Source: Bacillota bacterium (GTDB taxonomy: Bacteria; Bacillota_A; Clostridia; DSM-8532). Taken from it: DNA of 5,778 nt. The stretch spans positions 1 to 5,778 of the forward strand of contig JAFADM010000585.1 of assembly GCA_023424865.1 (NCBI GenBank). Reading direction: 5' to 3'. Below, piece by piece: positions 1-5,765 of the stretch. The notes below the pieces were generated by a model. It had not been told where the DNA came from. It saw nothing but the letters and a program-made list of their open reading frames with translations, and did no database searches. A program made the translations under genes and the position numbers. The number at the start of each line of letters is the position of its first letter. Positions within the stretch are counted from its first letter, which is position 1.

Positions 1-333
1 GCCTACAAGTTTGTGCTCTGCAAGCATTCTCTTTACGCTACAGGACGCACAGGGGCAATCGTTTCCGAGTCGACGGACTTAAATGTATTTACCTTGGATT
101 TCGGAGAGCTGGGAGAACAGCAGATTATTGCCAGAGTGGCTTACAATGAGATGGATCTGGTGATTTACTTTGCCGATCCTGAATCAATGGAAAGCAGTAA
201 TTTAACCCAGCTATGGGCTTTGTGCGATCAAAACAACATTCCCATCGCAACCAATCTGGCAACAGCCGAGGTTCTTATTAACGGACTTCAGCGGGGTGAT
301 TTTGCCTGGCGCGAGCTTGTTACTAAAAAGTAA
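1..333 (+). CDS. mgsA: Methylglyoxal synthase family protein, 5'-truncated by window edge
   Basis: The reading frame is open from base 1, so this is the C-terminal 110 residues of a gene that starts upstream; the internal GTG at 13 is not its real start. Methylglyoxal synthase is a cytosolic enzyme that converts dihydroxyacetone phosphate to methylglyoxal and phosphate. Recognisable family blocks are HSLYATGRTG (residues 9-18), GEQQ (38-41), the MDLVIYFADP strand (51-60) and NIPIATNLATAE (79-90). Aligned from memory to E. coli MgsA, several active-site positions differ. Catalytic Asp71 is Glu39, Asp101 is Asn67, and the loop carrying His98 is two residues shorter and has no His. Phosphate-binding Ser65-Gly66 is Asp-Phe, and Thr47 is Arg16. 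Asp91 (Asp59) is kept. Family membership is secure, but methylglyoxal synthase activity is doubtful. In Clostridia mgsA often follows min/rodA genes and precedes an M23-M50 pair, which fits the next genes. Confidence 0.85.
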   Translation, partial: AYKFVLCKHSLYATGRTGAIVSESTDLNVFTLDFGELGEQQIIARVAYNEMDLVIYFADPESMESSNLTQLWALCDQNNIPIATNLATAEVLINGLQRGDFAWRELVTKK

Positions 334-380
334 GGCTTGCCCGATTTTGACGTACAAATAAAAATCCTTCCATGTAAAGT

Positions 381-410
381 AAGAGCATAGTGACTATGCT
401 CTTTTTTGTT
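381..410 (+). terminator. Rho-independent terminator after the mgsA-like gene
   Basis: AAGAGCATAG (381-390) and CTATGCTCTT (394-403) form a perfect 10-bp stem around a TGA loop. The stem runs directly into a T tract (402-407). It lies 48 bases after the stop codon and very probably ends the upstream operon. Confidence 0.92.
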
Positions 411-640
411 GTGTTGAGAAGGCTCTGCCAAACTTAGTACCAGGGGTTTTGAAAGGATTAATCATAACCGGCCACCTCTTTTGCATAGGATTCAGGTAGG
501 TGAATAATCCTTACATGCATGATTGATACCTTATAGCTAGGAAGCGCTCATTGAATCAAGTTATTCCATAAACGCTTCTTATCCATTGGGTTGCGGGCAT
601 AGCCCGCTTTGGACAGTGCAGTAACGGGAGATAAAAGGCA
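411..640. other. Gene-free stretch with nested inverted repeats
   Basis: No credible gene lies between 334 and 652. AAGGATTA (453-460) pairs perfectly with TAATCCTT (505-512), and inside it CACCT (473-477) pairs with AGGTG (498-502), giving a nested structure of about 60 bases. Further on, GAAGCG (541-546) matches CGCTTC (573-578), and GCGGGC-ATA-GCCCGC (593-607) forms a compact GC hairpin 33 bases before the SD of the next gene. The last hairpin is followed by only three Ts, so it is a poor terminator. I found no convincing sigma-A, sigma-E or sigma-K promoter, although one must exist downstream of the terminator for the next gene. The region may be a 5' leader or contain a sporulation promoter too degenerate to call by eye. 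Confidence 0.4.
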
Positions 641-652
641 GGGGGACTTGGG

Positions 653-1426
653 ATGGAATGGATGGAGAGCTCTTCGGAAACAAATTACGATAAATATAAA
701 AGCTATATCCAGCGGCGACGGATTGTGCCTGTTTCGAAGGAAATCAAAGAGGCTGACGGGAAAAGCAGCGGCGAGGACCGGGAGCCAATGTCGGCAGATG
801 CAGATATTGGGGAGAACGATATTCGAGGCAGCAGTAAGAGCTATGCCTTCGAATCGGCTATGCCGGAAGCAACCGAGGATGGCATGTGGTCCAGCCTGGG
901 CAGCAGAAATGCGGAGGACAGGAGTACAGAAAGCCGGAGCACTGGCGAAGATAATCCAATAGATGATTATAATCTCAGGGATAGCTATTCCGGACAGGAC
1001 TCCGCCCTGCGCAGCTACCAGCCTTCCACCTTCCGCAAGGTTGATCCTGCGTTATACAGGCGGATGCAAAAGACCAACGCCTATCCGTCCGGACATACCC
1101 AGGCCTTTCGAAGCCCATTGCCCTCCGGCGACTCCTACCGCGGGGGGACAGCGGGTCATACATACCGTCAGGCCCATACCGGCAGGGAAGGAGAAGGTGA
1201 CAGCAACCGGATAAATGTTCTGGCTGTTAAAATCATCAAACAATCTCTGGCCTGCTTTGCACTGCTTGGTATTATTCTTTTAATGCAGGAACGCGCGGAT
1301 ATGGCCCCTGCACTGGCTTTTGTAAAGAAGCAGGTAGTGGAAACCCATATTGAGCCTCAAAGCCTGCTTGACGGCTTTCAGAACCTTGTTACAGAGTGTT
1401 CCAAGTGGTTGGGGGGATCGCCCTGA
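653..1426 (+). CDS. SpoIVFA-like single-pass membrane protein lacking the LytM/M23 domain
   Basis: This 257-residue protein has a long hydrophilic N-terminal part (1-190) rich in Ser, Gly, Arg, Asp and Glu and probably disordered. One hydrophobic helix (about 197-211) follows Lys-193/Lys-196, then a short tail (212-257) ending KWLGGSP. The tail resembles the segment that follows the membrane helix in clostridial M23/SpoIVFA proteins, but the LytM peptidase-like domain that should come next is absent. In Bacillus, SpoIVFA anchors and restrains the SpoIVFB protease at the forespore membrane. Position directly before an M50 gene is the main reason for this assignment, since the N-terminal sequence alone is not diagnostic. 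The start at 653 has GGGGGA (641-646) six bases upstream; Met4 at 662 is an alternative. The frame ends at TGA 1424-1426, 31 bases inside the next ORF and seven bases after a G GGG GGA heptamer. It may therefore be the zero-frame product of a frameshifted fusion. Confidence 0.7.
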   Translation: MEWMESSSETNYDKYKSYIQRRRIVPVSKEIKEADGKSSGEDREPMSADADIGENDIRGSSKSYAFESAMPEATEDGMWSSLGSRNAEDRSTESRSTGEDNPIDDYNLRDSYSGQDSALRSYQPSTFRKVDPALYRRMQKTNAYPSGHTQAFRSPLPSGDSYRGGTAGHTYRQAHTGREGEGDSNRINVLAVKIIKQSLACFALLGIILLMQERADMAPALAFVKKQVVETHIEPQSLLDGFQNLVTECSKWLGGSP

Positions 1427-2190
1427 TTGCAATAATTATTTCCTCAATCCTTGCTGTGCTTTTGCATGAGGGAGCACATGCAATTTGTGCACGGCTTCTC
1501 GGTATGTCGCTTATCTACGTAAGACCGACAGCAGTGGGTATGAAGGCCCGACTGAGAGGTAATTTCAAAAGCTTCAAGAAGATGACTCTTTTTTATCTTT
1601 CCGGACCAGCAGGCAATTTTTTAATCGCAGCCGTTTTGTGGCGGTATGACGGGGAATTGGGAGCTTTGTGTGATGCCAACCTTGCCATAGGCGTTTTTAA
1701 TCTTCTGCCTATGTATCCGCTGGACGGAGGACAGATCGCACTCATTGTGCTATACAAGCTCATGGGAAGCTCAGGCGCCTTTGTGCTTATAAAGCGAGTG
1801 ACCATTGTTGTAAGGATTCTTATGTACGCCGGCGGCCTTTTACAGCTTATTATTCTTAGAAATCCAAGCCTCTTAGCCGCTGCCCTGGTACTTCCCGGTA
1901 CAAGACTTCTGGAAGAGAAGGTAGGTATGATGAAACTGGAAAATCTAATTAATCGAAAACAACGGATAATAAGCAAGGGCGTGTACCCCGTAAGGCATGT
2001 GGTGGTCATGGACAGCTGCACTCTGGGCGACGCGCTGCAGCGTATGGATTATGACCGGTTTCACATCCTTTACGTGCTGAACAGCAATATGGAGATTGTA
2101 GGACAAATCACGGAGCAGCAGGTGATAAAAGCGCTGCAAACCTGCAATGCCTCGGATAAAATGTGCGATGTCTTCTTCTTTGGCCTGTAA
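1396..2190 (+). CDS. M50 (SpoIVFB-type) site-2 intramembrane metalloprotease with C-terminal CBS-like region
   Basis: This is a zinc protease that cuts substrates within the membrane; its best-known relative, SpoIVFB, activates pro-sigma-K. Counting from GTG 1396, the HEGAH motif (HExxH) gives zinc ligands His24 and His28 and catalytic Glu25. NLLPMYPLDGG supplies the third ligand, Asp110, and LSGPAGN (68-74) is the conserved helix that follows the HExxH region. Further hydrophobic helices lie at about 112-123, 130-154 and 159-167. Residues 194-257 look like one CBS-type nucleotide-binding unit, as in SpoIVFB. The N-terminus is odd. HExxH begins at residue 24 rather than about 43 as in SpoIVFB, so the first transmembrane helix is missing. 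The frame is closed upstream by TGA 1369-1371 and contains no ATG before the active site. No SD precedes GTG 1396 or GTG 1405. Expression may depend on translational coupling or a -1 frameshift from the preceding gene. The protease family is certain; the start is not. Confidence 0.88.
   Translation: MFQVVGGIALIAIIISSILAVLLHEGAHAICARLLGMSLIYVRPTAVGMKARLRGNFKSFKKMTLFYLSGPAGNFLIAAVLWRYDGELGALCDANLAIGVFNLLPMYPLDGGQIALIVLYKLMGSSGAFVLIKRVTIVVRILMYAGGLLQLIILRNPSLLAAALVLPGTRLLEEKVGMMKLENLINRKQRIISKGVYPVRHVVVMDSCTLGDALQRMDYDRFHILYVLNSNMEIVGQITEQQVIKALQTCNASDKMCDVFFFGL
1411..1417 (+). other. Candidate -1 frameshift heptamer (G GGG GGA)
   Basis: In the frame of the 653 gene the codons are TTG GGG GGA TCG CCC TGA, so G GGG GGA is an X XXY YYZ slippery heptamer in correct phase, two codons before the stop. 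A -1 slip continues as ATC GCC CTG ATT, exactly the protease frame, giving a product of about 512 residues. A weak GATTG/CAATC hairpin (1425-1429 with 1445-1449) starts seven bases downstream. No strong SD-like stimulator is seen upstream. A seventh G in the true genome would also fuse the frames. Confidence 0.45.
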
Positions 2191-2222
2191 GCGCCTATGC
2201 CTCTTCCCCATAAAATACAACA

Positions 2223-2252
2223 TTGCCACAGGCAGGAGGGATATGCTAAAAT
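2223..2252 (+). promoter_or_regulatory. Sigma-A-type extended -10 promoter for the DUF6106-like gene
   Basis: The -35 is TTGCCA (2223-2228, five of six to TTGACA), followed by an 18-base spacer and TAAAAT (2247-2252) preceded by TGC, an extended -10. The predicted transcript start is near 2259, at the foot of the hairpin at 2257-2282. The same TATGCTAAAAT core occurs in the promoter at 4834-4862. Confidence 0.65.
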
Positions 2253-2256
2253 CAAA

Positions 2257-2282
2257 CTTAAGGATCGCAACCGATCCTTAAG
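2257..2282 (+). promoter_or_regulatory. 5'-UTR hairpin abutting the SD of the DUF6106-like gene
   Basis: CTTAAGGATCG (2257-2267) and CGATCCTTAAG (2272-2282) form a perfect 11-bp stem with a CAAC loop. There is no T tract after it, so it is not a terminator. The SD AGGAGGGG (2283-2290) follows immediately and ATG 2300 is nine bases further on. It would sit at the extreme 5' end of the mRNA, where such hairpins often protect transcripts. ATCCTTAA is repeated at 2292-2299, so the left arm has an alternative partner that would enclose the SD in a loop. The palindrome could instead be a protein-binding operator. Confidence 0.6.
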
Positions 2283-2299
2283 AGGAGGGGAATCCTTAA

Positions 2300-2800
2300 A
2301 TGGATATATTTATTGAAAAAATTGTCAAGAGACGGAAGACGCCCACCGATATCGCCTTTGCCGTTCTCATGGTATTGGTGGCACTCATTCTCAGCTTTGT
2401 AGCCTTTACTTTTCTTCAATCCTTCGCCATTGTTGTGGTTTTCGGAATCGGTTATCTGGCATATATTCTTATTACCCGACGCAACATTGAGTACGAATAT
2501 TCCGTAACCAACGGCGATTTGGACATTGACATGATAGCGAACCAGCGTAAAAGAAAACGGGTCTTTTCCATGAGCTGCAAGGAATTTGAAGTGGTGGCAA
2601 AGGTAAAATCCGCTCAGTATACTCATGAGATGAAAGAATGTAAGACAGTTAAGGATTTTACATCCTTATCACCCAATGCGGATATCTGGTTTATATTCCA
2701 CAGACAGGGAGGAACGCCCACCGTTGTACTTTTTGAGCCAACCTCTCAAATGATTGACAATTTCAGAACCTTTATCCCAAGAAAGGTTTTTCAGTATTAA
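2300..2800 (+). CDS. Small two-helix membrane protein, DUF6106-like
   Basis: The function is unknown. This 166-residue protein begins with a basic N-terminus (KIVKRRK, 7-13) and has two closely spaced membrane helices (about 17-36 and 41-57). A soluble region of about 108 residues then starts NIEYEYSVTNGDLDID, probably beta-rich and cytosolic, with a basic cluster NQRKRKR (81-87). This layout and the NIEYEYSVTNGDLDID block match the uncharacterised DUF6106 family of Clostridia as I remember it; I could not check this. A membrane hairpin followed by a beta-rich domain also recalls bacterial PH-like proteins. The start at ATG 2300 is supported by a strong SD (AGGAGGGG, 2283-2290). The gene has its own promoter and terminator, so it is probably a single-gene transcript. 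Confidence 0.85.
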   Translation: MDIFIEKIVKRRKTPTDIAFAVLMVLVALILSFVAFTFLQSFAIVVVFGIGYLAYILITRRNIEYEYSVTNGDLDIDMIANQRKRKRVFSMSCKEFEVVAKVKSAQYTHEMKECKTVKDFTSLSPNADIWFIFHRQGGTPTVVLFEPTSQMIDNFRTFIPRKVFQY

Positions 2801-2829
2801 CCGGTTAAAGCCTTTCATAAAGACCGGAC

Positions 2830-2865
2830 AAAAGCTGCATCTTTCAAGGTGCGGCTTTTATTATA
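2830..2865 (+). terminator. Rho-independent terminator after the DUF6106-like gene
   Basis: Bases 2830-2842 (AAAAGCTGCATCT) pair with 2847-2859 (AGGTGCGGCTTTT) in a 13-bp stem containing two G-U pairs and a TTCA loop. TTTTATTATAATAAT follows. It lies 29 bases after the stop. A smaller CCGGT/ACCGG pairing (2801-2805 with 2823-2827) just upstream may compete with it or add to it. Confidence 0.88.
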
Positions 2866-3025
2866 ATAATAAGATTCCGAGGCTCTGGGGATATGCCTCA
2901 AGCCAATGCTTTAAGAATATCTAAGCAATACCGAAAGCCAAAGGAAGCTTTTCTGCTTCAATTACAATAACTTACCGGAAACCGGCTGCAAGTATAAAAA
3001 AACGAAAAGAAAAAGGGGGAACGGA
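2866..3025. other. Leader region of the GH18 gene with three small hairpins
   Basis: After the terminator, about 160 bases precede the GH18 start. They contain GAGGC/GCCTC (2879-2883, 2895-2899), GAAGC/GCTTC (2944-2948, 2955-2959) and CCGG-AAA-CCGG (2975-2985). I see no confident promoter: TATAAA (2993-2998) has no good -35 at the right distance. The SD is AGGGGGA (3014-3020), five bases before ATG 3026. The hairpins do not match any riboswitch class I can recall. Confidence 0.4.
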
Positions 3026-4792
3026 ATGGGAAAAAAAAGAGTGGCAGTACTGATGATACTGTTTTTGCTGCTTATAACCATTGGGGGCCTGTACCGAGTC
3101 TGGGTGACTAATAATACGCCTAATGACAGCATGGCCGATCCCTTCCAGACAAAGGGAACCAGATTGGTTATAGGGGGCGAGGAGATTAAAACGAAGGCTC
3201 CTGCCCTCTACAGGGATAGTCAGGTACTTATTGATTTTGAAACCGTAAAGGCTTACATCGATCCGTATATCTGGTGGGATGAAAGCTTAAAGCAAATCAC
3301 CGTCACCACAAAGGACAGAGTAATACGTATGAAAACCGGCAGCCTGGACGCGCTTATCAATGATGAGCCGCTGACCCTGTCCTTTTCTGCAGTTGAAGAG
3401 GGAGGCGCTGTCTATCTGCCTCTGAATTTTCTAAAAGACTTTTATCTCATCAACGTGAGTTACGCAGAGGACACGGACTGTGTCATTATTGATTTTAAAA
3501 ACCGGATTTACCGTACTGCTTATCCCCTGACCTCAGAGGCTGTGATGAGAAGGGGAATGCACATAAAGGATCCCGTGGTTAAGCGCTTTGAGGAAAGCAG
3601 CCTGGCTGACCCTGTCTCGGAGCTTTACGTTTTTGAGGAATATGAAAGCTGGTACAAGGTGAGGGATAAAAGCGGGATTTTGGGCTATATCGCCAAAAGC
3701 CAGGTTAAACTGACGGAAATGACTCTGACGGAGGAATTTTTGAACAATCGAAATGTTCCTGTCCTCACCCAGGGTAAAATAAATCTTGTCTGGGATATGT
3801 CCTACTCAAAAAAAAACATTACCTTTTCTAAATCCAGCACCCCGGGGATAGATGTTATTTCGCCTACCTGGTTTGAAATTGTGGACAGGGAGGGGACCAT
3901 TAAAAATCGGGCAACCCCGGAATATGTGGGTTGGGCTCATGAAAACGGATGGCAGGTGTGGGCTCTTTTCGCAAACGATTTCAGCGACATAGAGGGAACA
4001 CATATTCTTCTTAACGATTCCGAAAAACGCAGGCAGCTTATACGCAGCGTTTTGGCCTATGCCGCCCTTTATAGGGTGGACGGCATCAATCTGGATTTTG
4101 AGAATATCTACAAAGAGGACAAGGATGCTTATACCCAGTTTGTCAGGGAGTTTACACCTCTGGCACGGGAGCAGGGGCTTGTGGTGTCCGTCGATGTCAC
4201 CATACCCGACGGCAGCGATACCTGGTCCAAATGCTTTGACCGCAAGGCTCTGGCTGAAACGGTGGATTTTGTCTGCCTGATGACTTATGACCAGCATTGG
4301 GCCTCCAGCCCCATAGCAGGATCTACGGCCGAGCTTGCCTGGGTAGATAAAAACGTGGAAAAGACACTTAAGGAAGTTCCCGCTCAGAAGCTGCTTCTGG
4401 GTATACCTCTGTACACCCGGCTCTGGACGGAAGAGACGGTTGAGGGCAAGTCCTCGGTTAGCTCAAAGGCTCTCAATATTGTCTCCGCATGGAAGCAGGT
4501 GGAGGAGAATGAAGCCGTGCTTGCCTGGAATGCCTCCTCCGGCCAATATCAGGCCAGCTACGAAAAGGACGGCAAGGTCTACAAGCTCTGGCTGGAGGAT
4601 GCGGATGCGGTGAATATGAAAACCTCCCTGGTTCATAAATACAATTTGGCCGGTGCCAGCGTTTGGGCCGCTAATTTTGCCGATGAAAAGGTTTTTGAGG
4701 TCTTTGAGAGAAATCTTAAGCAAATAGCCCACTATGATGAATGGAAAAGCACCTACGAGGGACCTGCGGCCGATACATCAGGAAGCAACTAG
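3026..4792 (+). CDS. Membrane-anchored GH18-family glycoside hydrolase, spore/cell-wall hydrolase type
   Basis: This 588-residue extracytoplasmic protein has an N-terminal membrane anchor (KKR then helix 7-21) without a clear signal peptidase site. Residues about 43-157 resemble the copper-amine-oxidase N-terminal (stalk) repeat, with the typical VLIDFETVKAYIDPYIWWD and VYLPLNFLKDFY segments. Residues about 165-229 resemble a bacterial SH3 domain (WYKVRDKSGILGYIAKSQV). Residues about 250-565 are a GH18 barrel. Its signature is DGINLDFEN (352-360), with catalytic acid Glu359, supporting Asp357 and Asn355 where chitinases have the middle Asp. MTYDQHW (419-425), LLGIPLY (457-463) and ASVWAAN (544-550) are further barrel-strand motifs. 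GH18 enzymes of the SleL/YaaH type cleave N-acetylglucosaminyl bonds of spore cortex peptidoglycan, and this variant signature fits that group better than chitinases. No LysM domain is present; the stalk and SH3 modules may replace it in wall binding. The start is supported by SD AGGGGGA. The substrate is inferred, not shown. Confidence 0.88.
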   Translation: MGKKRVAVLMILFLLLITIGGLYRVWVTNNTPNDSMADPFQTKGTRLVIGGEEIKTKAPALYRDSQVLIDFETVKAYIDPYIWWDESLKQITVTTKDRVIRMKTGSLDALINDEPLTLSFSAVEEGGAVYLPLNFLKDFYLINVSYAEDTDCVIIDFKNRIYRTAYPLTSEAVMRRGMHIKDPVVKRFEESSLADPVSELYVFEEYESWYKVRDKSGILGYIAKSQVKLTEMTLTEEFLNNRNVPVLTQGKINLVWDMSYSKKNITFSKSSTPGIDVISPTWFEIVDREGTIKNRATPEYVGWAHENGWQVWALFANDFSDIEGTHILLNDSEKRRQLIRSVLAYAALYRVDGINLDFENIYKEDKDAYTQFVREFTPLAREQGLVVSVDVTIPDGSDTWSKCFDRKALAETVDFVCLMTYDQHWASSPIAGSTAELAWVDKNVEKTLKEVPAQKLLLGIPLYTRLWTEETVEGKSSVSSKALNIVSAWKQVEENEAVLAWNASSGQYQASYEKDGKVYKLWLEDADAVNMKTSLVHKYNLAGASVWAANFADEKVFEVFERNLKQIAHYDEWKSTYEGPAADTSGSN

Positions 4793-4804
4793 AGGGAGGC
4801 TCAA

Positions 4805-4828
4805 AGGGTAGAGCTGCACCCTACTTTT
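4805..4828 (+). terminator. Possible weak terminator after the GH18 gene
   Basis: AGGGT (4805-4809) pairs with ACCCT (4818-4822) across an 8-base loop and is followed by ACTTTT. The stem is only five pairs and the T tract is short, so termination here is uncertain. Confidence 0.3.
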
Positions 4829-4833
4829 AGCAA

Positions 4834-4862
4834 TTGATAACTTAAAGCCTGTATGCTAAAAT
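4834..4862 (+). promoter_or_regulatory. Sigma-A-type extended -10 promoter for the five-helix membrane protein
   Basis: TTGATA (4834-4839), a 17-base spacer, then TAAAAT (4857-4862) with TGC directly before it. The predicted start is near 4869, leaving a leader of about 35 bases. The TATGCTAAAAT core is identical to that of the promoter at 2223-2252. Confidence 0.7.
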
Positions 4863-4903
4863 AAACTTTATTCCGGTTTAACACAACGTAAAGGATTTAA
4901 CTT

Positions 4904-5557
4904 ATGGATAAAGTCAATGATATACCCGCAAGCCCGCTAGATATGCTGCTTCTGCCGGTCTGGCTCCATAAAAGAATTACTGTCGGTTTAAATGGACTGT
5001 TTCTTGCTTTTCTTTTTGTGGGTAGCTTTGACATGTTTTTTTACAGAGAGCTTTATGCCTCCTCCTTTTTTCAAGGGAATTTCCTGCAGATTGCATTCAA
5101 GCTTATAGGCTTTGCCTTCACAGCCTTTTTGGTAGGCATGCTGGATGTGGTGAGCACCATGTATCCGGTAGCGGATTTTGCCCGGTTTATCGGAAAACGC
5201 AGTGAAAAATATGTCAGTCCCAGATTCCCTGTCGTTCTTATGAAATCCTATGCATGGTCCCATGTCATTGCCCTGCTTCCCTATGGCCTGTGGTCCTTTC
5301 TTGGCATTGAGTGGGCGTCTGTTAATGCTTTTTCGCCTATGGCTTATCGATTGACTCTTGCCATTCTGATAACCGTCCTGGAGCTACTGCCTTTTGGGCA
5401 GCTGGGTATTATTTACCGAACAATAAGCGTTAAAACCCGGATTCAGGTTTTCGGCAAGCTTATTCTTATCCTTGCGGCTTATTTTTGGATGCAGCTAAGC
5501 AGTAATGCCCTCCAGTTCTTCCAGGAAATCGCCTATTTCTTTCTTGTCCGTATGTGA
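4904..5557 (+). CDS. Polytopic membrane protein of unknown function
   Basis: I do not recognise this 217-residue protein. Hydrophobic helices are visible at about 27-46, 61-83, 118-136, 147-170 and 181-197, with a further hydrophobic stretch near 203-215, so there are five or six membrane passes. A polar loop (about 92-113, FARFIGKRSEKYVSPRFP) is positively charged and probably cytosolic. Pro, Phe and Tyr are frequent within the helices, and no catalytic or metal-binding motif is apparent. The pattern loosely recalls Yip1-like small integral membrane proteins, but I cannot support that assignment. The start at ATG 4904 is supported by AAGGA (4891-4895), eight bases upstream, and by the promoter at 4834-4862. 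It has its own promoter, so co-function with the GH18 gene cannot be assumed. Confidence 0.8.
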   Translation: MDKVNDIPASPLDMLLLPVWLHKRITVGLNGLFLAFLFVGSFDMFFYRELYASSFFQGNFLQIAFKLIGFAFTAFLVGMLDVVSTMYPVADFARFIGKRSEKYVSPRFPVVLMKSYAWSHVIALLPYGLWSFLGIEWASVNAFSPMAYRLTLAILITVLELLPFGQLGIIYRTISVKTRIQVFGKLILILAAYFWMQLSSNALQFFQEIAYFFLVRM

Positions 5558-5647
5558 TTTTAGATTCAGTACTGGATTTGACTTGCTTGAGCGCTGGTTT
5601 ATGGTTTATCTTATCCACTTCGGAATCAAAATTTTTTGGAATTGCGC

Positions 5648-5676
5648 TTGTATTATCCGGGGGTATGCCTTATAAT
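5648..5676 (+). promoter_or_regulatory. Promoter of the tRNA-Arg gene
   Basis: A consensus TATAAT (5671-5676) lies 14 bases before the mature tRNA 5' end. TTGTAT (5648-5653), at the ideal 17-base spacing, is a moderate -35. Transcription would start near 5683. Confidence 0.65.
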
Positions 5677-5690
5677 AATAATGCTATTTT

Positions 5691-5765
5691 GTCCCGTTAG
5701 TCTAAAGGATAAGACGATGGATTCCGGTTCCATTAATGTGGGTTCAATTCCTGCACGGGACGCCA
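5691..5765 (+). tRNA. tRNA-Arg (anticodon CCG, reads CGG), CCA encoded
   Basis: All arms fold. The acceptor is GTCCCGT (5691-5697) with ACGGGAC (5755-5761). The D stem is GTCT/AGAC (5700-5703, 5712-5715) around a loop containing GG. The anticodon stem is ATGGA/TCCAT (5717-5721, 5729-5733) with loop TTCCGGT, giving anticodon CCG at 5724-5726. The variable loop is TAAT. The T arm is GTGGG/CCTGC (5738-5742, 5750-5754) with two G-U pairs and loop TTCAATT. The discriminator is G5762 and the CCA end is encoded (5763-5765). No terminator is visible before the window ends, so more RNA genes may follow. Confidence 0.96.

Noticed and set aside
523..551. TTGATA at 523-528 as a -35 for the SpoIVFA-like gene
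   Set aside because: No -10-like hexamer lies 16-18 bases downstream.
593..610. GC hairpin GCGGGC-ATA-GCCCGC as a terminator
   Set aside because: Only three Ts follow, and it is close upstream of a gene on the same strand that it would shut off; the real terminator is at 381-410.
609..1214. Plus-strand frames at 609-962 and 963-1214 overlapping the SpoIVFA-like gene
   Set aside because: Their products are Arg- or Pro-rich without domains, and the frame at 653 has the SD and the membrane helix.
1593..2021. Minus-strand open frame of 142 codons opposite the protease gene
   Set aside because: It lies wholly antisense to a gene with clear catalytic motifs, and its product shows no recognisable domain.
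2900..2990. Cyclic-di-GMP riboswitch before the GH18 gene
   Set aside because: Phrases such as CGAAAGCC hinted at it, but the conserved core and three-way junction of the class could not be assembled.
2972..2998. TTACCG plus TATAAA as promoter of the GH18 gene
   Set aside because: The spacer is only 15 bases and the -35 is poor; TATAAA is probably part of the A-rich leader.
3806..4297. Minus-strand open frame of 163 codons inside the GH18 gene
   Set aside because: It is antisense to the conserved barrel, including the DGINLDFEN motif, so it is a shadow frame.
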